The translations under genes were made by a program, and so were the position numbers. A DNA stretch of 64,000 nucleotides. Origin: Roseomonas haemaphysalidis. Its GTDB lineage: Bacteria; Pseudomonadota; Alphaproteobacteria; Acetobacterales; Acetobacteraceae. Positions within the stretch are counted from its first letter, which is position 1, and each line of letters starts with the position of its first letter. This document shows positions 43,547-52,224 of this stretch, piece by piece. Where the stretch lies: NCBI RefSeq assembly GCF_017355405.1, contig NZ_CP061181.1, positions 1 to 64,000 of the forward strand, given 5' to 3'. The notes below the pieces were generated by a model that was not told the origin of the DNA, ran no database searches, and worked only from the letters and a program-made list of their open reading frames with translations.

Positions 43547-44514
43547 GAGGCGTCGATCCCACCGCGCATCCCAGCCCCGGCACCAGCGCGGGCGCCGGCC
43601 GTGATCAGGGAAGGAGCGAGGGCGGTGAGCCGGTCACGCCAGGCGAGGGGCTCGAGCCAACGGGACGGGATTGCGGCGTAGCCATAAAGCGCGCCGGCGA
43701 GCTGGCCGGTGACGGCCCCGACGGTGTCGGCGTCCTCGCCGAGATTGACGGCGAGGATCAGGGCATCCTCGAAGGTGTGGGTTTGGGCGATGGCCCAGAG
43801 GGCGGCCTCAATGGTGTGGATGACGTAGCCGCTGGCGCGGATGGCGCCGCGGCGCTTGCCCTGCCAGGAGCCGGCGGCGACTGCGGCGACTGCGGGGTGT
43901 CCAGACCAGACGCTGGGAGCGAGCAGGGTGCCGCGATCGGCCCCGAGGATCGCGGCACTGAGGAGAGCGACAAAGAGGTCACAGCTCTCGACGGCCTGGG
44001 GCGCGCCGTGGGTGGTGCGGCTTTGCAGACGGGCAAGGCGGCTTGCGGCAAGGGGATCCTGGAGCGCGAAGAGCGCGACCGGTGCCACGCGCATGAGGGA
44101 GCCGTTGCCGGCGGTGTCCTCGGCGGTGGGCCCAGCAAGGGGATCGCCGATGCGTTCGAAGTCGGCGAGGGCGGCGGCTGTGGTCATGCCAATGTCGAAG
44201 CAGGTGCCGGTGCAGGAGTGGGCGCCGGTGCGCCACCAGCGGACAAAGCCGTCCATGAGGTCGCGAGGGTCGAGGGTGCCGCAGCGGATCAGGCTCTCGG
44301 CCAGGACCAGGGCCATGCTCGTGTCGTCGGTCCACTGCCCAGGACGGAGGTTGAAGGGCCCGCCGCCGGTCATCTCGGTGTGGTGCGGGGCCTCGTCGCG
44401 GTCGGTGAATTCCAGCGTGGTGCCCAAGGCGTCGCCGACGGCAAGGCCGAGCAGAGCGCCAGTCGCGCGGTCGAGGAGGGCGGCATCGAGGGAGTGGAAA
44501 GGGGTGTGAGTCAT
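43543..44514 (-). CDS. ADP-ribosylglycohydrolase
   Basis: This 323-residue all-helical hydrolase of the DraG/ARH family removes ADP-ribose from proteins or other targets. Metal-binding signatures are 'WTDDTSMALVLAES' near residue 62 and 'LGEDADTVGAVTGQLAGALYG' near residue 260, plus 'GLAVGDALG' at the N-terminus. Two Mg ions are bound by these Asp/Thr residues in the family. The start at 44514 places the domain normally. No ADP-ribosyltransferase is nearby. Coupled to the phosphatase gene by an ATGA overlap. Confidence 0.92.
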   Translation of the reverse strand: MTHTPFHSLDAALLDRATGALLGLAVGDALGTTLEFTDRDEAPHHTEMTGGGPFNLRPGQWTDDTSMALVLAESLIRCGTLDPRDLMDGFVRWWRTGAHSCTGTCFDIGMTTAAALADFERIGDPLAGPTAEDTAGNGSLMRVAPVALFALQDPLAASRLARLQSRTTHGAPQAVESCDLFVALLSAAILGADRGTLLAPSVWSGHPAVAAVAAGSWQGKRRGAIRASGYVIHTIEAALWAIAQTHTFEDALILAVNLGEDADTVGAVTGQLAGALYGYAAIPSRWLEPLAWRDRLTALAPSLITAGARAGAGAGMRGGIDAS

Positions 44515-45124
44515 AATGTCCTGCCGTGATGGTGCGGATGGCTTCGTGGAGCCGGGGCAGAAATGTAGTGTTGAGCGAGACAAAGGCGCTTCAGGAGGGG
44601 TGAGAAGCGGAGGTCTGTGCTGGTGCTCGTCGGATGGCTTGAAGGGCCCATCCGGGCGGAAGAATGTGATTTCGAGCCGCTCTTTCCAAACTGTTGGCAG
44701 GCTGCGGAAGGGTCGTTTTGACCATTTGTCTAGCTTGGGTGGTGTGCGGCTGTGGTGGGAGGAGGATCGAGGCTGGAGAGGGGGATCCAGGGAGATGCTG
44801 GGCGGTGCAGGGGAGGGGGAGAGGGTGATGGAAGCGTAGGGAATGATGGCGACGATGATGGTGAGGGAGAGGATGGTGGCGATAGCGTCGTGGCGGTGGT
44901 GGGAGGGTAGGAGGGTAGGAGGTGAGTAGGGGGGGGGTAAGTGGCGAGGGCGAGGACGGCGTAGTGGTAGTGTAGTGGTGTTAGGAGGGGGGGGTGCGAG
45001 AATATGGCGTCTTCCACACGCCTGAGTTATTGCATTTGCGCAGTCTCGAACCCTCACTATTGCATACCCGATGCAGCGTTTGGCAAGGGCTGACCGCCAG
45101 CACAGAGGATGCAATCATCGTTTC
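44515..45124. other. Purine-skewed G-rich intergenic tract
   Basis: No gene is supported. From about 44740 to 45000 the plus strand is extremely G-rich with many runs of three to nine Gs and very few Cs, e.g. GGTGGGAGGGTAGGAGGGTA and a run of nine G near 44930. It marks the boundary between GC-rich DNA on the left and the GC-poorer SRAP/HUH island on the right. Confidence 0.75.
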
Positions 45125-46483
45125 ATGGTCGACCGCTACGTCTGCTCGAAAATGCCAGAGGCACTATCAAAGATATTCGCAACGACCGGCGAAGCCCCGA
45201 GCTTCGAGCCTGCTTGGAACCTGTCGCGTGACCGTGAAACACCTATAGTCGGTTTCAATAAGGAACATCAGACGCGCTCCTTAAAGCTGTACACATGGGG
45301 GTTGGTGCTGCAGCAAACGAGGCGACAGACCGAAAATGCGATGCCCCCGCTTGCCATAAAAGTGGAGGACATCTTCAGAGAAGATTCAAGATGGGAAAAA
45401 CTTCTTCAATATAAAAGGTGCTTGATTCCAGCTGATGCTTTCTACTTGAACGCATTATTACCAAGCCGCACGCAGCCCTTTGCATTCAGGCGCGCCGATG
45501 GGCATGCACTGGCATTGGCAGGCCTATATACGGGGTCGAGCCGATCGTCTGGCGAAATCTTAAAGACCTTCGCGTTGATTACCGTACCTACCGACGATCT
45601 ACCGTCGGAGTTTGGGCAGCAAGCCCGCATGCCCGTAGCAGTCGACATCGCCGACTGGCCGGCGTGGCTCGGTGAAGTAGACAGCGACCCCAGAACAATC
45701 CTATCGCCATGCGAGACAGCCTCCTTCCACGCTTGGCCGGTATCCCGCCGCAGCAATTGGTCAGCGAAGGACGGGTCCGATCTCCTTGAGCCGGTGATCG
45801 AGACATTTCCGGGAGATCCGCTACCCAGTTTCAAGCTCAGGTGCCGTGAGTTACGTCTTCTGAAGTCCAAGCTCGATATCATTGTGACACGATATCACCT
45901 GGATGATGATCAATCGCCTGATGATCGAATTGCCGATGCAACCATTCTGCAGCATCGCAATGCCCTGCGCAAAATCACAACCTCTTTCGCTGATCAGCTG
46001 GCAGTTGGCGAAAGCCTATTCGACACGCTGGGTCGAGCGAGAATCTCGACAAACACATACCGCGATGATCATGCAAAAGATGGATACGGGCGCAAGGTCG
46101 AACTCGCAGCCTTCTGCAACGCGGTGAGGGAAAATTTTGAAATATTATGCGCCTGGAAGGTGACGCCAGATACGTCCGAATGGATCGTTTCGACAGATCA
46201 AATATGGTCGACGAATGAGCGGCAAATATCAGGCGAAGTTTTCCAACAAACCAGGCGTGCGCAAGATTTATGGTTGCGCGAAGCTTACAACTGGCTTGAC
46301 ATCGCAAACGCTGCGGCGACCATCGGTTATGGACCGGAAGGGATGCACCTGGGGAAAGCTATTGAAGGCGCCATGCGACTTTCACCTAGCATCCTGAAAG
46401 GACTGGACGCGGCTGCTTCAAAAATTTGCTCTCAGATATCTAGTTCAGGGAGCGAGCCGGATACGTTTCAGGAACTGTCGTGA
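45125..46483 (+). CDS. SRAP-fold protein without catalytic residues, with C-terminal extension
   Basis: This is a 452-residue protein. Residues 1-225 follow the SOS-response-associated peptidase (YedK/HMCES) fold: 'LYTWGLVLQQTRRQ', 'LLQYKRCLIPADAFY', 'FAFRRADGHALALAGLYTGS', 'FALITVPTDDL', 'ARMPVAVDIADWPAWLG'. Canonical SRAP uses Cys2, an Asn, a Glu after 'PADGFYE' and a His before 'RMPV' to crosslink abasic sites in single-stranded DNA. Here residue 2 is Val, the Glu is replaced ('PADAFYLN') and the His is missing ('GQQARMPV'). Residues 226-452 are an unrecognised, mostly helical domain. The stop overlaps the HUH gene start. GC is lower than in the flanks. Confidence 0.8.
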   Translation: MVDRYVCSKMPEALSKIFATTGEAPSFEPAWNLSRDRETPIVGFNKEHQTRSLKLYTWGLVLQQTRRQTENAMPPLAIKVEDIFREDSRWEKLLQYKRCLIPADAFYLNALLPSRTQPFAFRRADGHALALAGLYTGSSRSSGEILKTFALITVPTDDLPSEFGQQARMPVAVDIADWPAWLGEVDSDPRTILSPCETASFHAWPVSRRSNWSAKDGSDLLEPVIETFPGDPLPSFKLRCRELRLLKSKLDIIVTRYHLDDDQSPDDRIADATILQHRNALRKITTSFADQLAVGESLFDTLGRARISTNTYRDDHAKDGYGRKVELAAFCNAVRENFEILCAWKVTPDTSEWIVSTDQIWSTNERQISGEVFQQTRRAQDLWLREAYNWLDIANAAATIGYGPEGMHLGKAIEGAMRLSPSILKGLDAAASKICSQISSSGSEPDTFQELS

Positions 46484-48810
46484 ACACAGATATCAACGAC
46501 AATCTTTGGAAGGACGTGGTGGCACTGCTTCCACCGGCGCCTGTAAAACCGAAGGGCGGACGGCCGAGCATATCGGACCGCATCGCTCTGGCCGGCATCG
46601 TTTGGGTCCTTCAAACTGGAAAGCCATGGAAGGACATCCCGGCCGTCATCGGCGGATCCGGCATGACTTGCCTGCGCCGCCTTCGCGACTGGCAGAATAT
46701 CCCGGGCGGGACCACCTGGATCTGCATCGAGAAGCTGCTGCGCAAACATCTGCCTAGGGCATCGTCGCTTCACTGGTATCGGGTCAAGCCATTGCTGCCT
46801 CATGCATTTCCCCGGAAGCGTGCTGCTCGCCGGACGACTACTGCCGCCGTTGGGAAGGCTAGAAACGCATCAGCTCTGCCTTTCGGCGTGACAGAAACGC
46901 AAGAAGCAAATGATCTTCCCTTCGCAGAACTGGTAGGACTTTCGGCACACGCTTCGGAGGAGGAGGGAGAAGCGGCACCGATCGACTGGGCGGACATCCT
47001 CGGATCTGCATTTCAGGCAACGCTGCTGGAAGTTTCTTGTACAGAAGCCAAAAGGCAATCGATCAATCTGACGGAAATGCTCGGGCCAGAGAGCTTGGAA
47101 AGCTTAGAAAGCGATGGCGAGGCCGCGGAGGGAGGTAAATCGCCTATTGATCTTGAAGCCATATTGGGACCAGGGGACATCGAGAGACTGATGTCAGCTG
47201 TGGAAGAGGAGGCTCAGGATCAAAAGGATGTCGAGTTCGACGAAGCTTCTCTATATCAAAGTAGCGGCTCGGAGGAGCGGCCTGAGGGACGAGCATCTCG
47301 GTTAGTGGCTGAAAATGCTGACGACCAGAAATTGACGATATCGGATCTCATAAAGGTAGGTTTCCGGCCACCGTCTGACATTGAGGGTCTTCCTCAGGAT
47401 GCTGAGGATCGAAACAAGATCAGGACGGCAGGGGACCATCGAGCTTGGGAACTCAGGGCGAGCGGATGGGGCGAGCCAGCAAGACCTACGCGTATCCTGC
47501 CGGGCCTCGGACCCCAAGGAGGGCTTCTCCGGGCGATGACTCCAACTCCATGGCAAGATGAAGCCATGGAGCAGAGCAGTCGGCCCGAGATCTACGTACA
47601 GCATCTGCCGAAACCCAAGGATTTTTATTATGGCGGTCGGCACGGCCCGGTAAGGCAACGGCTGCTAACGAATGACTTCCTAAAAGCCCCGTTACCCGCA
47701 GCATTCTTGGGCTGGAAAGACTTCAAGCGACTACACGACGCACTGTACTTCGCCTACCGACAAGGGCTCGTCATGAACGCGACCGTGACAGTGGCTTGGT
47801 TTCTCCTGAAACCATACGGACTTGACCTAACGGCGCAAGAGAAGGCTTTCGAGCGCTTTCGCAGAGATCTGGCTCGCTGGTTCGGACTTCAAAAGAAAGG
47901 ACGCTGGCGTCATGGCATTGATGGTCCGGGTTCGCATTTCGTCTGGGTCCATGAGAACCCCCATCCGGCTGGAGAGAAATTCCATACGCACCTCCTGATA
48001 CACGTTCCGCCGGATTTGGCAGCGAGCTTCAAGGAGTTTCTTCCGATGGCCGTGGCCCGCGCCGCAGGCCTCCGGCATGGCTTACCAGCAGAGGTATTGG
48101 CAAAACGGGTACGTCGACCGGATCATGATGCGCTTTATGGTCAGTGGCGTTGGTTCCACTATGTGACCAAGGGCACAAAACCTCATATGCGGCTACCTGC
48201 CCAGGCGGGATTAAACGGTCACCGGCTCGAACATGTCATGCACCATGGGTACCAGAACCCGGGAGCGCCGCCGGCAGGTTTGGGTGTCCACTACGTCGGC
48301 TGTACCCATTCCCTTTCACCACGTGGTCGTCAAACGCGATGCGCAGAAACAAAAGAGGCCGCTCCTTCAGTGCTGAGCGCGCAATGCCGCACGGGACAGA
48401 TCGATATACGTCGGCTTTATCCGGGGTATGAGCATGGGCCGCGGCGCGGGCCCCTCAAGGCACAGCGCGCATCACTCCGGATATGGCAAGGGCGGGCGCC
48501 CACACCTGGAATGAAAATGAAAGGCACCTCCAAGCAAGTAAGACCCACCTCGATAGCAACGGGGTCGGTGATCTCAAGCGAACCTCAGCCGGTGCCTATC
48601 GCGGAGCAACGCCGAGGCAGGCAGTTTGCTCCTAACTTCCAACAGCGTCCCACTACTTCTGTGAGGCCTGAACCGAGGAAGTGTGAGGACGTCATCCGAT
48701 CTAAATTGACGGGCAACGATGAGCTTTTGGCAGGGATGGCACAGGAGAGCAAACAATCCAAGATCTTGCGAGGCAAGCTTGCTAGCAGAGGTCGCAGCCC
48801 CAAAAAGTGA
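46480..48810 (+). CDS. IS5-type DNA-binding domain fused to HUH (YxxK) endonuclease
   Basis: This is a 776-residue protein. Residues 8-90 match the N-terminal domain of IS5-family transposases ('KGGRPSISDRIALAGIVWVL', 'TGKPWKDIPAVIG') without the DDE domain. Residues 145-310 are an acidic linker with three or four short repeats (PIDWADILG, SINLTEMLG, PIDLEAILG, LTISDLIKVG). Residues 390-600 look like an HUH nuclease: 'FHTHLLIHVP' (His502, His504) and 'WFHYVTKGTKP' (Tyr561, Lys564), as in Rep/Gp2-like initiators. The basic tail is disordered. The GTG start overlaps the SRAP stop by four bases. Role unknown; plausible are replication, transposition or defence. Confidence 0.75.
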   Translation: MNTDINDNLWKDVVALLPPAPVKPKGGRPSISDRIALAGIVWVLQTGKPWKDIPAVIGGSGMTCLRRLRDWQNIPGGTTWICIEKLLRKHLPRASSLHWYRVKPLLPHAFPRKRAARRTTTAAVGKARNASALPFGVTETQEANDLPFAELVGLSAHASEEEGEAAPIDWADILGSAFQATLLEVSCTEAKRQSINLTEMLGPESLESLESDGEAAEGGKSPIDLEAILGPGDIERLMSAVEEEAQDQKDVEFDEASLYQSSGSEERPEGRASRLVAENADDQKLTISDLIKVGFRPPSDIEGLPQDAEDRNKIRTAGDHRAWELRASGWGEPARPTRILPGLGPQGGLLRAMTPTPWQDEAMEQSSRPEIYVQHLPKPKDFYYGGRHGPVRQRLLTNDFLKAPLPAAFLGWKDFKRLHDALYFAYRQGLVMNATVTVAWFLLKPYGLDLTAQEKAFERFRRDLARWFGLQKKGRWRHGIDGPGSHFVWVHENPHPAGEKFHTHLLIHVPPDLAASFKEFLPMAVARAAGLRHGLPAEVLAKRVRRPDHDALYGQWRWFHYVTKGTKPHMRLPAQAGLNGHRLEHVMHHGYQNPGAPPAGLGVHYVGCTHSLSPRGRQTRCAETKEAAPSVLSAQCRTGQIDIRRLYPGYEHGPRRGPLKAQRASLRIWQGRAPTPGMKMKGTSKQVRPTSIATGSVISSEPQPVPIAEQRRGRQFAPNFQQRPTTSVRPEPRKCEDVIRSKLTGNDELLAGMAQESKQSKILRGKLASRGRSPKK

Positions 48811-49161
48811 AGCCTCTACAGCTAGCCTACGGCGTGCAGGTAACAAAACCTCTACCAGAATGCGCAACTTGTGGGATTGTTTTCCTTTCTTAAAACTCTG
48901 ATTTTTCTATCTTATTTTATTTTTTTGATTGAGCCGTTGGCCTATTAGTTAGGAACTGATCCATAGCGGGTGGTCAGGCTGGTCCATCTGACAGCAGGGC
49001 GTCCTGGGCCGCGATGTATCGGCGCAAGGTGTGGAATGCCGCTTGGATTGCTTGTTGCAGCCGCTCACGAGTTCGCAACCCCTGCACCGCAGGCTGCTGG
49101 TCAAACCTGTCCCTAGACCACAGGGCCAGGTCATCAGATCATCGTCGCGATCGCGCAGCCG
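48811..49161. other. AT-rich tail and gene fragment
   Basis: An AT-rich, T-run-containing stretch (about 48870-48935) ends the island and may terminate the operon. On the minus strand, 48977-49140 encodes an open 50-codon fragment ('LRTRERLQQAIQAAFHTLRR...') with no start; it may be the end of a lost gene. Confidence 0.45.
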
Positions 49162-49536
49162 CTAAAGTTCACACGCGGCCTCGCCCAGTTCCGCTCGCAC
49201 CACCGCCAGCAGGGCCGGCATCTCGTCGACCACGGCCGGTCGCAGCCGGGGTAACTCCAGGCTGAAGTACTGATGCGAAACCATGTCGCGTAGCCCGGCC
49301 CAGCCGCGCCAGTCGATACCGGGATGGCGCGCCAACAAATCGGGTGGCAGCAGCTTCACTGCCTCGCCGATCTCGGACAGGGCATTTTTCAGGGCCCGGT
49401 AAGTGCGTCGATCCGTCTGGGCCAGGGCCGCGAAGCCCGCCTCATCCAGCCCGCCTGCAAAAGCGAGCGCATCCTCGGCAGCGGCACGGATATCCTTCAG
49501 CCGTTCCTGTACGCCACGCCGGCTCGCCCTCACCAC
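49162..49536 (-). CDS. hepT: HepT-type toxin (HEPN ribonuclease)
   Basis: This 124-residue HEPN-domain protein has the RNase motif R-x4-H-x-Y in 'LRDMVSHQYFSLE', the HepT signature. HepT cleaves RNA and is silenced by poly-AMPylation of its Tyr by MntA. The start is a GTG at 49536, overlapping the mntA stop by seven bases. Toxin after antitoxin is the usual order for this module. The gene is intact and probably active. Confidence 0.88.
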   Translation of the reverse strand: MVRASRRGVQERLKDIRAAAEDALAFAGGLDEAGFAALAQTDRRTYRALKNALSEIGEAVKLLPPDLLARHPGIDWRGWAGLRDMVSHQYFSLELPRLRPAVVDEMPALLAVVRAELGEAACEL

Positions 49537-49991
49537 GCTCTGACAGCTTCCTGCTCGGCCGCCTGCCGTACGGTCGGACGAAGCGCCTGCCGCTCCACCA
49601 AGTCGACCGGAGCTCCCAGAAGGTCAGAGAGTTCCGCGCGCAGCGAGGCCAGTCCGACGAGCGACAAAGACATCGTTGGATCAAGATCGGCCAGCAGATC
49701 GATGTCACTGTTTGGCTGAGCGTCACCACGTGCGACGGAACCGAATACGGAGAGCGTGGCAATGCCGCGACCTCGCAGGCTGTCCGTGTGGCGGCGCAGC
49801 TGACCCAGAACAGGAGCCAAAGCAGGAGCGGCGCCAGCCTCCTCATTCAGGAAGCGCTCAACCAGGGTGCCGACCAAGCCCTGAATCGTTTGGCCACGAG
49901 AAGCGGCCGCCGCCTTCAACCGGTCACGGGTGACGGGAGGTAAACGGACGGACAAAAAGGCCGGCGAACTGGGATGCGTAGAAGGCGGCAT
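49530..49991 (-). CDS. mntA: MntA-type nucleotidyltransferase antitoxin with RHH-like N-terminus
   Basis: This 153-residue protein has a minimal nucleotidyltransferase domain in its C-terminal two thirds: 'LSVFGSVARGDAQPNSDIDLLADL' carries the GSx10DxD motif that adds AMP to HepT. The first 50 residues ('SVRLPPVTRDRLKAAAASRG', 'IQGLVGTLVERFLNEE') look like an added ribbon-helix-helix domain, not part of typical MntA, and could give operon autoregulation through the palindrome at 50006-50019. Confidence 0.85.
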   Translation of the reverse strand: MPPSTHPSSPAFLSVRLPPVTRDRLKAAAASRGQTIQGLVGTLVERFLNEEAGAAPALAPVLGQLRRHTDSLRGRGIATLSVFGSVARGDAQPNSDIDLLADLDPTMSLSLVGLASLRAELSDLLGAPVDLVERQALRPTVRQAAEQEAVRAW

Positions 49992-50005
49992 AAATCAGAC
50001 TCCAA

Positions 50006-50019
50006 GCGCACATGTGCAC
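50006..50019. promoter_or_regulatory. Palindrome upstream of mntA
   Basis: GCGCACATGTGCAC contains a perfect ten-base palindrome (GCACATGTGC) 17 bases upstream of the mntA start. It is a candidate operator for the RHH-like domain of MntA. The rest of the 49992-50291 gap shows no other gene. Confidence 0.45.
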
Positions 50020-50291
50020 GTTCAAGCCGGTTGCACAAGATTTTAAGTGTCTGAAATTTTTTGAAACGGGGCTCCTGACTGTCAACCGGTGTCCAATCTC
50101 CGGCGCCGATCCATACTCCTGTTACCCTAGCGCCCGGAGATCAGAGCGTGAACGAGGGCGGGCAGTGACCTTCGCCCGGCTTCCGCTTTAGGTCGCGCGA
50201 CGAATGGCGGTCATTCCCGGAGCATACGACGATCCGGTGCAGGACTTGGTGATCGTATGACTCATTCGCGCCTTCCACCCCCGCATTCGAG

Positions 50292-50642
50292 GTGCTCACC
50301 GCCGCCGAGCGCGACCTGCTGCGCCGCAAACTCTGCGTGCGGTTCGGCAGCCCGCCCCGGCTGGTGGACGGCCTGCACCTGCGGGTTTGGCGCACCGGGC
50401 CGCTGGCGGGACAGCCCAAGGTGCCGGCGGCGCTGCACGGCATGGTGGAGCGCGGGCTGATGACGATCACCGCCGGGTCCACCCGCATGGCCCGGGCGCA
50501 TTTTACCGAAGCCGGCCTGACCGCGCTGCGCTGGCTGGCCGCCCGGCGCCGCGACCTGGACCCGGCGCAGTTCGCGCATGTCCACCAGGAGCTCGGCTTG
50601 GCAGTGGCGCCGGCCGAACCACCCGGCCACCCCGGCGTATGA
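50292..50642 (+). CDS. Small hypothetical protein
   Basis: This protein is about 116 residues and begins with the GTG at 50292 ('LTAAERDLLRRKLCVRFGSP'). It has helical segments and 'LRWLAARRRDLDPAQFAHVHQELGL' in its C-terminal third. Its stop overlaps the start of the next gene (ATGA at 50639), so both belong to one unit. The next gene looks antitoxin-like and is frameshifted, so this may be one half of an inactivated two-gene module. No domain is recognised. Confidence 0.5.
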   Translation: MLTAAERDLLRRKLCVRFGSPPRLVDGLHLRVWRTGPLAGQPKVPAALHGMVERGLMTITAGSTRMARAHFTEAGLTALRWLAARRRDLDPAQFAHVHQELGLAVAPAEPPGHPGV

Positions 50643-51579
50643 CAGCGCGCACGGCTGCGCGGACAGATCTAAGGCAGGCCATCGCCAGCCTGTTGCGACT
50701 GGCCAATGCCGATGCGCGGGATGCCCGCACGCTAGCCGGGGCGGGCGGCACCCGCAACGCCGCCAGCCTTATGCACAGTGGCAACTCTCGCCTGACCGAG
50801 GCCGTGGTGGCATCCGAGCAGGGTGACATCAGGCCGCCCGACCTCCGCCGCATCGACCGCCGCAATCCGCTGAAGCCGGCGCTGCGACAGCTCGACAAGT
50901 TCTACGACACCCCGTTCACCCTGGAGCCGGAGGGGTTTCTGCCTGACCCACCCTCCGCCGCCTCCTTGCGCGAGCCGCTCGACACCCTGGCCGAGGCGCT
51001 GCAGCGCGCTGTAGCGCATTTTGGCGTCGATCTGGACGGGGCTGGCCCCGCGGCAACCACCGACCCGCTGCGGCCTGCCGTCGACGCGACACCCCCTCCC
51101 GCGCCGGCGCAGAATGCGCGCCGTGCTAGAGCAGCCGAGGCACGCCGCAAGCGAACCGCGTCGGCAGCCTCGCCACCCAAGGTCGCTGCGGCGCATGCGC
51201 CGGAGCCGGCCCCCCACCCCGCTTCAGCGGGACTGACCTCCAACCGCTTCTGGGCGCTGGTCGATCGCTGGCCGCTGTCCGACCTCGAGGCGCTGCAGCT
51301 GATCGGCCATGCCGGGGGGCTGACGCAGAAAGGCACCCGGCCTCGCTTCAAGCTGAGCGACCAGGAGGCCGAGGTGATCTCCGCCATGCTCGCCATCGAC
51401 GCGCACTGGCCCAGCTCAGCCTCGATCCCGCGACGTGGCTGGCCAAACCACTGCGTCCGGCGCCATTCCAGGGTGCGGCGCCGCTCGACCACATCCGGGC
51501 GACCCGGCTGCAGGGCCTGCGCGACAGCAGCCGTTACCTGACGCAGATGGGCCTCCGCCTGTCGCTGCAAAGCGATTGA
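50639..51579 (+). pseudogene. Frameshifted protein with DUF2384-like C-terminus
   Basis: The first frame gives a 255-residue N-terminal region with 'LRQAIASLLRLANADARDAR', 'LEPEGFLPDPPSAASLREPL' and an Ala/Pro-rich linker, then 'FWALVDRWPLSDLEALQLIG'. A one-base shift near 51406 moves the continuation to the +1 frame: 'LAQLSLDPATWLAKPLRPAP', 'QGLRDSSRYLTQMGLRLSL', ending at 51579. The ending resembles the Xre/MbcA/ParS toxin-binding type. If real, the frameshift leaves a truncated product; a sequencing error would restore about 310 residues. Confidence 0.5.
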
Positions 51580-51690
51580 ACAGCGAGCCCAGCGTGGCTT
51601 GGTGCTGATGCGCTGGTTGCTGGGATCGGCGTGCTTCAGCAGAGTGGCGTTACGTTTCGGCTTGGGGACCTCTGTTGTACAGAGCGTCCC

Positions 51691-52173
51691 ATGTCTTTCC
51701 TCTCCCGTGCCGCCCTCGTCCTCTGTCTGCTGACCTCCACGCCGACCCTGGCGGAGGAGCTGCGCGGCCGCGTGGTGGCCATCGCGGATGGCGACACCCT
51801 GACTCTGCTGGTGGATCGCCGGCAGGTAAAGGTGCGGCTGGCCGAGATCGACACGCCGGAAGCCCGGCAGCCCTGGGGCACCCGTGCCCGCCAGGCCCTG
51901 GGTGCCCTGGCCGCCCGCCAGGACGCCCGCGTGGTGGTGATGGACGTCGATCGCTACGGCCGCACCGTGGGCCGGGTCTATGTCAACGGCGTAGACGTGA
52001 ACGCCGAGTTGGTCCGCGGCGGCCATGCTTGGGTATACCGGCAATACCTGCGCGATCGCTCGTTGCTGCCGTTGGAAGCCGAGGCCCGGGCCGCGCGGTG
52101 TGGGCTGTGGTCGCTGCCAGAGCGCGATCAGGTGCCGCCCTGGGCATGGCGGCGCCAGCAGCGGCAGAACTGA
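51691..52173 (+). CDS. Exported thermonuclease-like (SNase) protein
   Basis: This 160-residue protein has a signal peptide ('MSFLSRAALVLCLLTSTPTLA') and a staphylococcal-nuclease domain: 'VVAIADGDTLTLLVD', 'VRLAEIDTPEARQPWG' with catalytic Arg and Glu, 'VVVMDVDRYGRTVGRVYVNG', 'VNAELVRGGHAWVYRQY'. SNases are Ca-dependent sugar-nonspecific nucleases; this one should act in the periplasm or outside. All key residues are visible. No partner gene is adjacent. Confidence 0.9.
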   Translation: MSFLSRAALVLCLLTSTPTLAEELRGRVVAIADGDTLTLLVDRRQVKVRLAEIDTPEARQPWGTRARQALGALAARQDARVVVMDVDRYGRTVGRVYVNGVDVNAELVRGGHAWVYRQYLRDRSLLPLEAEARAARCGLWSLPERDQVPPWAWRRQQRQN

Positions 52174-52224
52174 GCGCCGTAGAGCACACAGCGGAATCGC
52201 CCGCCATGCACTCCAAGCTTGTCT

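Noticed and set aside
44700..45120. N-terminal extension of the ADP-ribosylglycohydrolase through the G-rich tract
   Set aside because: The minus-strand frame is open to 45114 only because the tract lacks stops; it is Pro/Ser/His low-complexity and the domain starts at 44514.
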